Of a DNA stretch of 64,000 bases, positions 1-9,866 are shown piece after piece (position 1 is the stretch's first letter; every line of letters starts with the position of its first letter). This DNA comes from an uncultured Tenacibaculum sp. (GTDB lineage: Bacteria > Bacteroidota > Bacteroidia > Flavobacteriales > Flavobacteriaceae), in contig NZ_CANMLT010000004.1 in the NCBI RefSeq assembly GCF_947498805.1, positions 248,001 to 312,000 on the forward strand, read 5' to 3'. The translations under genes were made by a program, and so were the position numbers. The notes under the pieces were generated by a model. The model saw only the letters and a list, made by a program, of their open reading frames with translations, had not been told where the DNA came from and searched no databases.

Positions 1-1
1 T

Positions 2-934
2 GTAGAAAATGTAATGCCTTATCTACAGAAAATGGCGCCTACTTATATTTATGGGTATGGTGTTGATGGAGAAAAGATTGCTACTAAAGAATTAAAAAAG
101 TTGATTTTCTCTGATAAAAAAGTTGTAGTCCATTGTCATAGAAATAATGAAATAATGAAGATGCTTTTTTATCGCTTGTTAGGAGCTAAATTTAAGTTAG
201 TTTCTACACGTCATGCAGAAAGTAAACCTTCAGGATTAACACAGTTTTTATTGAAAAATTCGGATTCGGTTATCACATTAACAAATTCGATGCATCAAAA
301 TTTAGGGATAGAAAACACGAAAGTAGCACATGGTGTAAATACAGATATGTTTCGTCCTAAAGAAAATGTTACTTTAAGTAATGTTCAGCAAGAGAATATA
401 ATTATTTGTGCAGGAAGGGTTCGAAAAGCCAAAGGGCAAATAGTTTTATTGGAAGGAGCTGTAGAAGTGCTGAAAAATAATCCAAATTGGGCGTTGGTAA
501 TTGTAGGTAAGGTTGATAAGCCTCCTTTTTTAGAAGAGTTAAAGACCATTGTCGATAAACATGGTGTTATAGGTCAGGTGTACTTTGTTGATGAGACTCC
601 AGATGTTGTAATGTATTATCAAGCAGCAAAAGTTGCGGTAGTCCCTTCTTTTACCGAAGGGTTTTCTTTAGTTTGTGCAGAAGCAATGTCTTGTGAGAAT
701 ACCGTTGTGGCAACAAAAGAAGTAGGAGTGCATTCAGAATTAATCTCAGATAAAGAGTCTGGATATTTATTTGAAGCTGGAAACTCTAAAGCTCTTGAGG
801 AGATACTTTCTGGTGTTGTAAAAGGAAGTATGCCAACGTTAGGAAATCAGGCAAGAGAGCAAATTGTTAATAACTGGAGTGCTAAGAAAGAAGCAGAAGG
901 TTTGTATAAAGTATACTTAAATAGCATAGGGTGA
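2..934 (+). CDS. Glycosyltransferase family 4 (5' end outside window)
   Basis: GT-B fold sugar transferase. The C-terminal half is a clear Glycos_transf_1 domain: the phosphate-binding stretch IICAGRVRKAKGQ, then ALVIVGKVDK, then the nucleotide-sugar motif SFTEGFSLVCAEAMSC, which has the E-x7-E spacing of this family. The N-terminal half carries VVVHCHRNN, typical of the acceptor domain. The frame stays open to the window edge (four codons precede the first ATG at 14), so the true start probably lies upstream. It probably acts in the cytoplasm on a lipid-linked glycan or LPS core. The acceptor cannot be told from sequence. Family sure, substrate unknown. Confidence 0.85.
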   Translation, partial: VENVMPYLQKMAPTYIYGYGVDGEKIATKELKKLIFSDKKVVVHCHRNNEIMKMLFYRLLGAKFKLVSTRHAESKPSGLTQFLLKNSDSVITLTNSMHQNLGIENTKVAHGVNTDMFRPKENVTLSNVQQENIIICAGRVRKAKGQIVLLEGAVEVLKNNPNWALVIVGKVDKPPFLEELKTIVDKHGVIGQVYFVDETPDVVMYYQAAKVAVVPSFTEGFSLVCAEAMSCENTVVATKEVGVHSELISDKESGYLFEAGNSKALEEILSGVVKGSMPTLGNQAREQIVNNWSAKKEAEGLYKVYLNSIG

Positions 935-1598
935 TTCTCCCCTATAAGTTAGATTGAAAAATGTTCTATAATTAGATTTTTTTATAGTTTAAAACTTTGT
1001 ATATCATGTGTTTTTGCTGTGATTTAGGTTTTTGTGTTCTTTATTTTGTATAGGAGTTTTAATTGAGGGTTTATCCCCTTTTTTACCCTTGTTAATATGA
1101 GGAGTATGGAGTTTAGAAGTTTATTTTTTAAATTTGTTATGAAAAGGAAATAGGTCAACTAATCTCAACTCCTAACCTATTCCGTCCAATATAATTGTTT
1201 TATACCTCTTTTAATACCCCACATTAACATCAACTAACTCGGGACAAGGATAGTGTTATTATATCCGTATTTTTTTAAAATTTAAAGCAGTTTGTACAGA
1301 AGTGTACAGATAAGTGTTTAGTATAGCTTTATTGGTTGTGACTAAGTTTGAATACAAGAGAGATTCTTGTTGACTTAATTAAGTGATCAATTGAAATTAT
1401 AGCGCATCAATATATAATTTAGAAAAAGAAAGTAAAGTTCTTATAGAGGGGGTGTATTTTAGGGGATTTCTTTCACTTTAGGTTTACGTTTTTTAGTTCC
1501 TCTAAATACACTCCATATATAAGGTTTTAATTAGTAATTATTAAAAAAGCTCAATTGACTTAGTCAATTGAGCTTTTCATGTAAAAAGAGTAACTGTA
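935..1598. other. Gene-poor intergenic gap with an inverted repeat
   Basis: No convincing reading frame. A short hairpin (ATAGGG...CCCTAT, 926-945) overlaps the glycosyltransferase stop codon but lacks a T-run. A longer imperfect inverted repeat has arms at about 1448-1467 and 1495-1514 (GGTGTATTT-AGGGGA against TCCTCTAAATACAC), with a loop of about 27 nt. The only other structure is the terminator at 1543-1576. The arms could be the ends of a decayed small element, but no flanking duplication was recognised. Confidence 0.4.
1543..1576 (-). terminator. Intrinsic terminator after the universal stress protein
   Basis: Perfect stem AAAAGCTCAATTGA / TCAATTGAGCTTTT around a 4-6 nt loop. On the minus strand it is followed by six T. 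It lies just after the stop codon of the minus-strand stress protein gene. Confidence 0.85.
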
Positions 1599-2426
1599 TT
1601 ATATTTTAAATGTTAATACAGGTTTTAAAACATTGTTAGATAGATCAAGGGAAATACTGCCGTTAAAAAAACGTGATAACCCACTTCTTCCATGTGTAGC
1701 AATGGAAACGAGATCTATGTTGTTTTCATCTGAAAAATTTAAAATACCTTCAACGACACTTTTGTCGTTGTATATTGAAACATGATATTTTGGAATATTG
1801 TATTTAGAAACAAACCGTTCAACTATCTGTTTTGCTTCTGTAGTGTTTTGAAATTTTTGTGGTGTATTGATTTTTAAGAAGTAAATTTCTGGTTTAAAGG
1901 CGCTAGCAAAATCTAAAAAGCCTTTTAAAGCTTCATCTTCATCTTTTTCAAAAGTAGAAGCAAAAACCATTTTGTTAAATTTAAAATCGTTACTGTCTTT
2001 TTTGGTGACTAAAACAGGAATGTTAAGACTTCGTACAGTTTTTTCAGTGTTTGAGCCGATTAGTATTTCATCTAATGCGGTATGTCCTTTAGACCCCATG
2101 ATAACTAAATCTGCATTGATTTTTTTTGAATAATCTCGAATACCTTCAAAGGGATTTTGAAAACGTATTGAATGTTTTACGTTTTCAGGGTCAGGAAAAA
2201 AGGTTGCTTTAAACCGAAGCATTTTGTCTCTGATGGTTCTAATGTATAACATGCTTTCAGGAATGCTAAAATTTGACCCTGCTCCCATGTCTACAATACC
2301 AGTTGGAATTTCAATTAAATGCAGTAAGTGAATTTCGCTTTTGGTCTTTTCAACTATCCTTGAAGCTAGTGTGGCGGCATATTCTGAATGCTTAGAGAAA
2401 TCGATTGGAATTAGTATTTTTTTCAT
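1599..2426 (-). CDS. Universal stress protein, tandem UspA domains
   Basis: A 275-residue protein with two UspA domains (about 1-142 and 150-275). The first has the complete ATP-binding signature MGSKGH...LIGSNTEK. The second has ATHGRSGLSRFFNGS, so both halves could bind ATP. No membrane segment, so cytoplasmic. UspA proteins of this type act in stress survival, but their biochemical output is mostly undefined. Transcribed alone, divergent from rimP, with its own terminator. ATG start at 2426 gives the usual beta1 strand KKILIPIDFSKHS. Confidence 0.9.
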   Translation of the reverse strand: MKKILIPIDFSKHSEYAATLASRIVEKTKSEIHLLHLIEIPTGIVDMGAGSNFSIPESMLYIRTIRDKMLRFKATFFPDPENVKHSIRFQNPFEGIRDYSKKINADLVIMGSKGHTALDEILIGSNTEKTVRSLNIPVLVTKKDSNDFKFNKMVFASTFEKDEDEALKGFLDFASAFKPEIYFLKINTPQKFQNTTEAKQIVERFVSKYNIPKYHVSIYNDKSVVEGILNFSDENNIDLVSIATHGRSGLSRFFNGSISLDLSNNVLKPVLTFKI

Positions 2427-2485
2427 ACAGGTAGGTTTTTAAGAGAGAGTCTTATAAAGATAAGGAAAAATACAGTGAAAAGCTA

Positions 2486-2517
2486 TTTGTATATTAATGA
2501 ATTACTTACTATATTTG
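2486..2517 (+). promoter_or_regulatory. Bacteroidota-type promoter for rimP-nusA-infB
   Basis: TTTG at 2486-2489 and TATATTTG at 2510-2517, separated by 20 nt. This matches the Bacteroidota primary sigma pattern TTTG-N19-21-TAnnTTTG. The rimP start codon lies about 60 nt downstream. Confidence 0.7.
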
Positions 2518-2578
2518 CATCGAAATTTATAAACATGATAAATGAAGGGGACGATAGTCCCCTCTTTTTATACCTAGA

Positions 2579-3040
2579 ATGAATCAAGAGAGAGTTAAAG
2601 CGTTGTTAGAAGAGGCATTGATAGAAAACGAAACGTTGTTTTTGATAGACTTACAGTTTCTTGCTAACAGTAAGATTAAGGTGATTGTAGATGGAGATGC
2701 AGGAGTTCCTTTAAGTGAGTGTGTTCGTATTAGTAGGAAAATAGAGCATAACTTAGATAGAGAAGAAGAGGATTTTTCTTTAGAGGTAACTACTCCAGAT
2801 ATTGCACATCCGTTAAAGGTGAAAAGGCAGTATAAAAAGAATGTTAGTAGAGTTCTGAAGGTGAAAACAGAGACTGAAGAATTCGAAGGAACGTTAGCGG
2901 AGGTAACAGATAATGAAATTACCTTACGTTGGAAAACAAGAGAACCTAAACCTATTGGTAAAGGGAAGCATACGGTAGAAAAAGAAAAAACACTACCATA
3001 TGAAGAAATTAAGGAAGCAAAAGTGAAGATTATATTTTAA
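2579..3040 (+). CDS. rimP: Ribosome maturation factor RimP
   Basis: 153 residues, normal length. RimP assists late 30S subunit maturation. The N-terminal alpha/beta domain contains VDGDAGVPLSECVRISRKIE and the C-terminal SH3-like domain begins around residue 90 (EEFEGTLAEVTDNEITLRWK). First gene of the conserved rimP-nusA-infB operon. nusA follows after 12 nt, which confirms the identification by context. Confidence 0.95.
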   Translation: MNQERVKALLEEALIENETLFLIDLQFLANSKIKVIVDGDAGVPLSECVRISRKIEHNLDREEEDFSLEVTTPDIAHPLKVKRQYKKNVSRVLKVKTETEEFEGTLAEVTDNEITLRWKTREPKPIGKGKHTVEKEKTLPYEEIKEAKVKIIF

Positions 3041-3052
3041 TAATAAGGTGAA

Positions 3053-4309
3053 ATGGAAAATATTGCGTTAATAGAATCATTTTCAGATTTTAAGGATAAT
3101 AAAAGTATCGATAGAGTAACACTAATGTCTATTTTAGAAGAAGTGTTTCGTGCAGCGTTAAAACGTAAGTTTGGTTCTGATGAAAACTTCGATATTATTA
3201 TCAATCCAGATAAAGGAGATTTAGAGATTTGGAGAAATCGAGTTGTAGTTGCTGATGGTATGTCAGAAGATGATAACGAAGAAATTGAGTTGTCTGAAGC
3301 AAGAAAAATTGAGCCAGATTTTGAGATAGGAGAAGATGTTTCTGAGGAAGTTAAATTAATAGATTTAGGACGACGCGCAATTTTAGCATTACGTCAAAAT
3401 TTAATTTCAAAAATTCATGAGCACGATAGTACGAATGTCTTTAAGCAATTTAAAGATTTAGTAGGAGATATTTATAGTGCAGAAGTTCATCATATTAGAC
3501 ACAACGCAGTAATCTTATTAGATGATGAAGGGAATGAAATAGTATTGCCTAAAACAGAACAAATTCGTTCAGATTTCTTTAGAAAAGGAGATGCAGTACG
3601 TGGGGTTATCAAATCTGTAGAATTAAGAGGGAATAAACCAGCTATTATTTTATCAAGAACATCACCTGAGTTTTTAGTAAAATTATTTGAGCAAGAGATT
3701 CCTGAAGTTTTTGATGGTTTAATTACTATTGAAGGAGTAGCAAGGATTCCTGGTGATAAGGCTAAAATAGCAGTTGATTCTTATGATGATAGAATTGATC
3801 CAGTTGGAGCATGTGTTGGAGTAAAAGGATCTCGTATTCATGGTATCGTTCGTGAATTAGGAAACGAAAATATAGATGTAATTAATTACACTAAAAACGA
3901 AAACTTATTTATTGCTAGAGCATTAAGTCCAGCGAAAGTAACTTCTGTAGAAATTGAGAAATACGAAGAAGAGAAAGATGGTAAAAAAGGACGCGTAAAT
4001 GTGTTGTTAAAGCCAGAAGAAGTTTCAAAAGCAATTGGTAGATCGGGAGTAAATATTCGTTTAGCTAGTCAGTTGACTGGATATGAAATTGATGTTCAAA
4101 GAGAAGGAATTGAAGAGGAAGATGTAGAGTTAACAGAGTTCTCAGATGAAATCGAAGCTTGGGTAATTGAAGAGTTTAAGAAAATTGGTTTAGATACAGC
4201 TAAGAGTGTATTAGAAAAAGATGTATCTATGCTAGTTCAAAGAACAGATTTAGAAGAAGAAACCATTTTAGAAGTTCAGAGAATCTTAAGAGAAGAATTC
4301 GAAGACTAA
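3053..4309 (+). CDS. nusA: Transcription termination/antitermination factor NusA
   Basis: 418 residues. Order: N-terminal RNA polymerase-binding domain (1-125), S1 domain (about 135-200, GDIYSAEVHHIRHNAVIL), then two KH domains (about 230-345, with VGVKGSRIHGIVRELGNE and KAIGRSGVNIRLASQLTGYE). The acidic C-terminus lacks the long duplicated repeats of E. coli NusA, as usual for Bacteroidota. NusA binds elongating RNA polymerase and modulates pausing. Co-transcribed with rimP. A 131-nt gap separates it from infB. That gap holds a near-match promoter box TACCTTCG at 4349-4356, so infB might also have its own promoter. Confidence 0.96.
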   Translation: MENIALIESFSDFKDNKSIDRVTLMSILEEVFRAALKRKFGSDENFDIIINPDKGDLEIWRNRVVVADGMSEDDNEEIELSEARKIEPDFEIGEDVSEEVKLIDLGRRAILALRQNLISKIHEHDSTNVFKQFKDLVGDIYSAEVHHIRHNAVILLDDEGNEIVLPKTEQIRSDFFRKGDAVRGVIKSVELRGNKPAIILSRTSPEFLVKLFEQEIPEVFDGLITIEGVARIPGDKAKIAVDSYDDRIDPVGACVGVKGSRIHGIVRELGNENIDVINYTKNENLFIARALSPAKVTSVEIEKYEEEKDGKKGRVNVLLKPEEVSKAIGRSGVNIRLASQLTGYEIDVQREGIEEEDVELTEFSDEIEAWVIEEFKKIGLDTAKSVLEKDVSMLVQRTDLEEETILEVQRILREEFED

Positions 4310-4440
4310 TAAAAATAGTTTTTTTAGAATAAAGGGTTTTAGTTTGTTTACCTTCGCAGAATAAACAGGCACATGAGAAAAAAAACGTAACTACACGGGG
4401 TGTAAAGTGTGTTTTTTGAGTAAAAAGTATAAAACAATAT

Positions 4441-7335
4441 ATGGCTGAAGGCAAAAAGTTAAGACTAAACAAGGTTTTAAGAGAATTAAACATTTCTTTA
4501 GATAGAGCGGTAGAGCATTTAGAAAAAAAAGGCTTTGAAATCGAAGCGCGCCCTACCACTAAGATTTCTGATAAGGAATATCAAGTGCTGCTTGATGGTT
4601 TCCAGACAGATAAATCTAAGAAAGTAGCATCGAAAGAAGTTACAGAAGAAAAGAGAAAAGAAAAAGAGGCTATTCGTCAACAATTAGAAGCTGAGCAAGA
4701 AAAGAAACGACATGATGAGGAGGTTAAGAAGCAAGAGGTTTTAAAAGCTAAAGCTGAAAAACTTGAAGTAAAGACTGTTGGAAAGATTGATATTTCTACA
4801 GGTAAAAAAGTAGAAGCTGAAGTAGAAAAGGAAGAGCCTAAGTCAACAACGCCAGAACCTGTTAAAGAAGTTAAGGCGGAAGAGAAGGTGAAAGAAGAGC
4901 CTAAACCACAACCAATTGAAAAAGTTGAAGTACAGAAAAAAGAAGAGCCTAAGCCTAAGCCAATAAAGAAAATTGTACTTGAAGATAAAAAGAAAAAGGT
5001 TGTTAAAGAGGTAAAAACCGTAGCACCAAAAAAGGAAGTAAAGCCAGTGAAAGCAAAGAAGGATGAGAAGCCTGTAGAAGTAACTCCTGAAAATGCTGAG
5101 AAGATCAAAACTCAGTATAAGAAGTTAGATGGGCCGAAAATTACTGGTCAGAAAATTGATTTAAAACAATTTGAAAGACCTAAGAAGAAAAAACCAGATG
5201 CTAAGCAGGATAATAAATCTGGAAACGCAGACGCAAGAAAGAAGCGTAAAAGAATTAGTAAGCCTGGAGCTGGTGGTAACCAACAACAAGGTCAAGGACA
5301 AAACCGTGGCGGACAAAACCGAGGAGGTGGTCCAAACCGTGGAGGACAAAATAGAGGAGGCCAAGGAAATAACCGTGGTGGACAAAATAGAGGAAGAGGA
5401 AGACGTCCAGTAGTTCAAAAAGAAGAATTAACAGAAGCTCAAATCCAAAAACAAGTTAGAGAGACCTTAGAAAAGCTTCAAGGGAAATCTAAAAAAGGAA
5501 AAGGAGCTAAGTATCGTAGAGATAAAAGAGATCAACACCGTCAACAAGCAGAAGCAGAATTACAAGCTGCACAAGCGGAAAGTAAGGTGTTAAAAGTAAC
5601 TGAGTTTGTTACGGTTTCAGAAGTTGCTACGATGATGGATAAACCAGTTACCGATATTATTTCTGCATGTATGATGTTAGGAATGATGGTAACAATGAAT
5701 CAGCGTTTAGATGCTGAAACACTTCAAATTGTTGCTGAAGAGTTTAACTATAAAGTAGAATTCGTAGGAGCTGAAGTTGAAGAATCAATCGAAGAGATTG
5801 AAGATAATCCAGAAGATTTAACACCACGTGCACCAATCGTTACAGTAATGGGACACGTAGATCACGGTAAAACATCTTTATTAGATTATGTTCGTAAGGC
5901 GAATGTAATTGCTGGAGAAAGTGGAGGAATTACACAGCACATTGGAGCATACGGAGTAACTTTAGAAGAGGGGCAAAAGATTGCTTTCTTAGATACACCA
6001 GGTCACGAGGCCTTTACAGCAATGCGTGCTCGTGGAGCTCAGGTTACAGATATCGTAATTATTGTAATTGCAGCGGATGATGATGTAATGCCTCAAACAA
6101 AAGAAGCAATATCTCACGCACAGGCAGCAGGAGTACCAATTATTTTTGCAATCAACAAGATTGATAAGCCAAATGCAAATCCAGATAATATTAGAACGCA
6201 ACTTTCTACAATGAATTTATTAGTAGAAGATTGGGGTGGTAATATTCAATCACAAGAAATTTCTGCAAAAACTGGTCAAGGAGTTGATGAGTTATTAGAA
6301 AAAGTATTGTTAGAAGCTGAAGTATTAGAATTAAAAGCAAATTCTGATAAAAATGCAGTAGGAACAGTTGTAGAAGCGCAGTTAGATAAAGGACGAGGAT
6401 ATGTTTCAACAATCTTAGTTCAAGCGGGTACTTTACGTATTGGAGATTACCTATTAGCAGGTAAGCATAGTGGTAAGGTTCGAGCAATGTTTGATGAGCG
6501 TGGAAACAAAGTAAAAGAAGCAGGTCCATCAACACCAGTATCAATTTTAGGTTTAGATGGAGCGCCGCAAGCAGGTGATAAGTTCAATGTATTTGATGAT
6601 GAGCGTGAAGCGAAACAAATTGCTGCAAAACGTTCTCAATTACAACGTGAACAATCTGTAAGAACGCAAAAAACATTAACGTTAGATGAAATCGGACGTC
6701 GTATTGCATTAGGAGACTTTAAAGAGTTAAACTTAATCTTAAAAGGAGATGTAGATGGTTCTGTAGAAGCATTAACAGATTCATTCCAGAAATTATCTAC
6801 TGAAGAAATCCAAGTTAATATCTTACATAAAGGAGTTGGAGCAATTACCGAATCTGATGTGTTATTAGCTTCTGCATCTGATGCAATTATTGTTGGGTTT
6901 AATGTACGTCCACAAGGAAATGCTCGTACAATAGCAGACAAGGAAGAGGTAGATATCAGAACATACTCTATCATCTATGATGCGATCAACGATCTTAAGG
7001 ATGCAATGGAAGGAATGTTATCTCCAGAAATGAAAGAAGAGGTATTAGGTAATGTAGAGATTAGAGAGGTTTATAAGATTTCTAAGATTGGAAACATTGC
7101 AGGTTGTATGGTAATGAGTGGTAAGATAACTAGAGATGCTAAAGTACGTATCATCCGTGAAGGAATTGTTGTACATGATGGTGAGTTAACATCGTTAAAA
7201 CGATTTAAAGATGATGTTAAAGAAGTTACAAAAGGATATGATTGTGGATTACAAATTAAGAACTACAATGATATTAAAGAGTATGACATGATAGAAGCTT
7301 ATACTGAAGTAGCAGTTAAGAAGAAATTAAAGTAA
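4441..7335 (+). CDS. infB: Translation initiation factor IF-2
   Basis: 964 residues, at the long end for IF-2. The IF2_N domain (1-50) is followed by a long Lys/Glu/Pro-rich linker. A Gly-Arg-Gln tract at about 288-322 (repeated NRGG units) resembles an RGG box. A second IF2_N-like domain lies near 385-440. The GTPase domain starts at GHVDHGKT (G471) with DTPGHEA and NKID, then the beta-barrel and C-terminal domains. IF-2 places initiator fMet-tRNA on the 30S subunit and promotes subunit joining. Last gene of the operon, followed by a strong terminator. The repetitive linker produces meaningless open frames on the other strand. Confidence 0.97.
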   Translation: MAEGKKLRLNKVLRELNISLDRAVEHLEKKGFEIEARPTTKISDKEYQVLLDGFQTDKSKKVASKEVTEEKRKEKEAIRQQLEAEQEKKRHDEEVKKQEVLKAKAEKLEVKTVGKIDISTGKKVEAEVEKEEPKSTTPEPVKEVKAEEKVKEEPKPQPIEKVEVQKKEEPKPKPIKKIVLEDKKKKVVKEVKTVAPKKEVKPVKAKKDEKPVEVTPENAEKIKTQYKKLDGPKITGQKIDLKQFERPKKKKPDAKQDNKSGNADARKKRKRISKPGAGGNQQQGQGQNRGGQNRGGGPNRGGQNRGGQGNNRGGQNRGRGRRPVVQKEELTEAQIQKQVRETLEKLQGKSKKGKGAKYRRDKRDQHRQQAEAELQAAQAESKVLKVTEFVTVSEVATMMDKPVTDIISACMMLGMMVTMNQRLDAETLQIVAEEFNYKVEFVGAEVEESIEEIEDNPEDLTPRAPIVTVMGHVDHGKTSLLDYVRKANVIAGESGGITQHIGAYGVTLEEGQKIAFLDTPGHEAFTAMRARGAQVTDIVIIVIAADDDVMPQTKEAISHAQAAGVPIIFAINKIDKPNANPDNIRTQLSTMNLLVEDWGGNIQSQEISAKTGQGVDELLEKVLLEAEVLELKANSDKNAVGTVVEAQLDKGRGYVSTILVQAGTLRIGDYLLAGKHSGKVRAMFDERGNKVKEAGPSTPVSILGLDGAPQAGDKFNVFDDEREAKQIAAKRSQLQREQSVRTQKTLTLDEIGRRIALGDFKELNLILKGDVDGSVEALTDSFQKLSTEEIQVNILHKGVGAITESDVLLASASDAIIVGFNVRPQGNARTIADKEEVDIRTYSIIYDAINDLKDAMEGMLSPEMKEEVLGNVEIREVYKISKIGNIAGCMVMSGKITRDAKVRIIREGIVVHDGELTSLKRFKDDVKEVTKGYDCGLQIKNYNDIKEYDMIEAYTEVAVKKKLK

Positions 7336-7355
7336 TTATTTTTTCAAATAAATAT

Positions 7356-7383
7356 AAAGCGCCCTTTTTAGGGCGCTTTTTTT
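7356..7383 (+). terminator. Intrinsic terminator after infB
   Basis: Stem AAAGCGCCCT / AGGGCGCTTT with a TTTT loop, followed by a T-run. It lies 20 nt after the infB stop codon. Confidence 0.92.
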
Positions 7384-7487
7384 ATGAAATAACATTTTGG
7401 CAAGTTGTTTGAAATAAAATAAATGTTTAAAGAAGAGATGTTTTAGGTACCTTTTTTTATATTTATCCAATAATAAAAATCCAAATT

Positions 7488-7913
7488 ATGAAGTTGATGA
7501 GATTTATCCCCATATTATTGATGTTTGTTGGTTTTAGTGCCATTGCTCAAAACAATGAAAAATTGTTTGATAAAATTGAATATAATGCACAAACAAGAGG
7601 GGCACAGTTTAGTATAGAGGTGAATGATAATAAAGTGGTTTATAAAGGTAGTTATGGAGCTAAAGAAGTGCAGTTGACTAAAGCGCAACAAAAGCAATTA
7701 AATGAGCTTATAAAGGGCTTAGATTTAAATCTCATTTCATCTTTAAAAGCACCTTCTAAGAAAAGACTTCATGATGGGGCTTTGCATGGTGAGTTTGCAA
7801 TTAAAGTAGGAGATAAAGACTATAAATCAAGTGGATTTGATGCAGGAAATGCTCCTAAAGAATTAAAACCGTTAGAAGATTATTTAAATACACTCATTGG
7901 AGGTATAGACTAA
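7488..7913 (+). CDS. Exported protein of unknown function, 141 aa
   Basis: I do not recognise the family. The N-terminus is a signal peptide (hydrophobic residues 5-18, cleavage likely after IAQ at about 21). The mature part is a small acidic/basic beta-rich domain with no cysteine, and it has KAPSKKRLHDGALHGEFAIK near the middle. Probably periplasmic. Single gene between two terminators, with a near-match promoter box TACCTTTT at 7448-7455. Confidence 0.75.
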   Translation: MKLMRFIPILLMFVGFSAIAQNNEKLFDKIEYNAQTRGAQFSIEVNDNKVVYKGSYGAKEVQLTKAQQKQLNELIKGLDLNLISSLKAPSKKRLHDGALHGEFAIKVGDKDYKSSGFDAGNAPKELKPLEDYLNTLIGGID

Positions 7914-7920
7914 AAATAAA

Positions 7921-7947
7921 AAAACCGAGCAAGTTGCTCGGTTTTTT
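7921..7947. terminator. Bidirectional terminator between convergent genes
   Basis: Stem AAAACCGAGCAA / TTGCTCGGTTTT with a short loop and T-runs on both strands. It separates the plus-strand 141-aa gene from the minus-strand SPOR gene. Confidence 0.9.
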
Positions 7948-7967
7948 TATTTTTATTGTTTTGTCCA

Positions 7968-8330
7968 TTACAATCGAACGACAATAGCTCCAGAAAATTT
8001 CTCTCGAATTTTATTCAAAGCTCTATCGGCATCCAATCGTGTTTTGTAATTTCCTACTTGGATTTTCCATTCAGGAGATTCATAACTTAATTTTGTGCTA
8101 ATATTCGGATATTCAACTCTAAACCTACCTCGAATACTTTTGGCTGTTCTTTCAAGTCCGTTATATAACTGGATCCTATAGCCTATTTTATTGCGCTTAT
8201 TGAATTCTCTTTTTTTCTCAATTAAAGAATTAATACTCTTATCGTTAGTTAACTTACTTTGTGCATTTCCACTGTAAATACCCAAGACAAGAACAATTAA
8301 AATGCTAGTTATTAATTGTGATTTTTTCAT
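7968..8330 (-). CDS. Small exported SPOR-domain protein
   Basis: 120 residues. Signal peptide 1-23 (cleavage after GNAQ). The remainder fits one SPOR domain: GYRIQLYNG opens the first beta strand and WKIQVGNYKTRLDADRALNK the second repeat, ending in a short strand. SPOR domains bind denuded septal peptidoglycan, so a periplasmic cell-wall role is likely. No membrane anchor remains after cleavage. Divergent from actA. Confidence 0.75.
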   Translation of the reverse strand: MKKSQLITSILIVLVLGIYSGNAQSKLTNDKSINSLIEKKREFNKRNKIGYRIQLYNGLERTAKSIRGRFRVEYPNISTKLSYESPEWKIQVGNYKTRLDADRALNKIREKFSGAIVVRL

Positions 8331-8348
8331 AATTCTGATTTCTTTTTA

Positions 8349-8356
8349 CAAAAGTA
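8349..8356 (-). promoter_or_regulatory. -7 box for the SPOR gene
   Basis: TACTTTTG on the minus strand, matching TAnnTTTG, 18 nt before the start codon. No clear -33 TTTG was found at the expected distance. Confidence 0.5.
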
Positions 8357-8456
8357 ACGAGTTGTTGGTTAATACATTGCTAAGTATTCTTATTTAGAAT
8401 TAGTATAAATTGTAAATTAGGATTCTCTTAACATTTCACATTTTAGACAGAAGTAG

Positions 8457-8464
8457 TACTTTTG
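8457..8464 (+). promoter_or_regulatory. -7 box for the act-cox operon
   Basis: TACTTTTG, identical to the divergent box of the SPOR gene, about 80 nt before the preferred actA start. A weak TTTC sits at the -33 position. Confidence 0.55.
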
Positions 8465-8546
8465 TGCAACTTTCTGTGGACTAATTGTGCTTAGTTGTAA
8501 CAGAAAAAATTGTACCAAAATAGATACAAAAAATATATTTTACAGT

Positions 8547-9833
8547 ATGAAAAGTGTGAAACATCACAACAGATTTACTCAAAAGCTCTTACAGAGTTTT
8601 GTTTTCCTTTTAGTTTTATCGTTAAGTTTTTCGGCGTATTCGCAAGATATTGATGAGGCACGTCAAAAGGAAGGAAAGAAGTTATTTAAAACCAATTGTG
8701 CTGCTTGTCATAAGTTGAACAAGAAATCTACTGGTCCAGCTTTAGGTAAGGTTGAAGAAAGAAGAGAAAATGATTGGTTAAAAGCATGGATTAAAGACAA
8801 TGCTGCATTAAGAGCTTCTGGTAACAAGGACGCTATCGCGATTTTTGAAGAGTATAACGGGGCTAGTATGACAGCTTTCCCAACTTTATCAGATAAGAAT
8901 ATTGATGATATTCTTTACTACACAACAGTGGGAGAGATTAAAAAAGCTCAAGATCCAGGCGTGACTCCTATTGCTACAGGTAATGATGCGCCAAAATGGT
9001 TAATCTACATTTTAGCAGCAGCTATTGTAGTAGCATTTTTAATTATTGGTAGTTTATTAAAAACTATTAGTGAATTAAAAGGTGCTCCTAAGACTCCAGG
9101 TTTAATGGGGCAAGCTTCTGAGTTATGGGCTGGAATTAAGCAAAATACTTTCTTACATGTGCTATTTGTAATCTTTGGTGCATTAATGACTGCATATGTT
9201 TTATTCGGAACATTATTCAAAGTTGGTGTTGATGAAGGTTATCAACCAATTCAACCAATTGCATTCTCACATAAAATTCACGCAGGAGATAACAAGATTG
9301 ATTGTCAATACTGTCACTCTGCTGCTAAACATAGTAAGCATTCAGGAATTCCATCTGTGAACGTTTGTATGAACTGTCACAAGAATATCTCAGAAGTAGC
9401 TGATGATACGAAAGTAGTGATGGAAGACCATACATTAACTAAAGCTGATTTAGATAAGGAAATCGCTAAGATTTACGAAGCTGTTGGTTGGGATGCTGAA
9501 AACTTAGAATATACAGGTAAAACGAAACCAGTAAAATGGGTTCGTGTACACAATTTGCCAGATTTTGCATACTTTAACCACTCTCAACACGTAACAGTTG
9601 GAGGAATTAAGTGTCAAAAATGTCACGGTCCAGTTGAAGAAATGGAAGAAGTATACCAATACTCTCCATTAACAATGGGATGGTGTATCGATTGTCATAA
9701 AGATACAAAGGTAGACTTGAAAGGAAATGAGTACTATGCTAAGATTCATGCAGAATTAGCGAAGAAGTACGGTGTAGATCAAGTTACGATTGCACAGTTA
9801 GGTGGAAAAGAGTGTGGTAAGTGCCACTATTAA
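8547..9833 (+). CDS. actA: Alternative complex III subunit A, multiheme cytochrome c
   Basis: Electron-transfer subunit of quinol:electron acceptor oxidoreductase (ACIII). Six CXXCH heme motifs are visible: CAACH in an N-terminal monoheme domain, then CQYCH, CMNCH, CQKCH, CIDCH and CGKCH. The usual ActA is pentaheme, so this is a fusion with an extra cytochrome c domain. Two membrane segments (IYILAAAIVVAFLIIGSLL; VLFVIFGALMTAYVLFG) lie between the two parts. A longer frame opens at 8487. I prefer ATG 8547 because the sequence after it (KSVKHHNRF..., then a hydrophobic stretch ending FSAYSQ) is a proper signal peptide. First gene of an eight-gene operon. Confidence 0.9.
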   Translation: MKSVKHHNRFTQKLLQSFVFLLVLSLSFSAYSQDIDEARQKEGKKLFKTNCAACHKLNKKSTGPALGKVEERRENDWLKAWIKDNAALRASGNKDAIAIFEEYNGASMTAFPTLSDKNIDDILYYTTVGEIKKAQDPGVTPIATGNDAPKWLIYILAAAIVVAFLIIGSLLKTISELKGAPKTPGLMGQASELWAGIKQNTFLHVLFVIFGALMTAYVLFGTLFKVGVDEGYQPIQPIAFSHKIHAGDNKIDCQYCHSAAKHSKHSGIPSVNVCMNCHKNISEVADDTKVVMEDHTLTKADLDKEIAKIYEAVGWDAENLEYTGKTKPVKWVRVHNLPDFAYFNHSQHVTVGGIKCQKCHGPVEEMEEVYQYSPLTMGWCIDCHKDTKVDLKGNEYYAKIHAELAKKYGVDQVTIAQLGGKECGKCHY

Positions 9834-9866
9834 TCAATTTTAGAAAGTAGAAAAACACATATATAA

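Noticed and set aside
4677..5418. Ser/Phe-rich and other open frames inside infB
   Set aside because: They are frame shadows of the repetitive Lys/Glu and Gly-Arg linker of IF-2.
8487..8546. Upstream ATG/TTG extension of actA
   Set aside because: The extra residues precede a complete signal peptide starting at 8547 and lie close to the promoter box.
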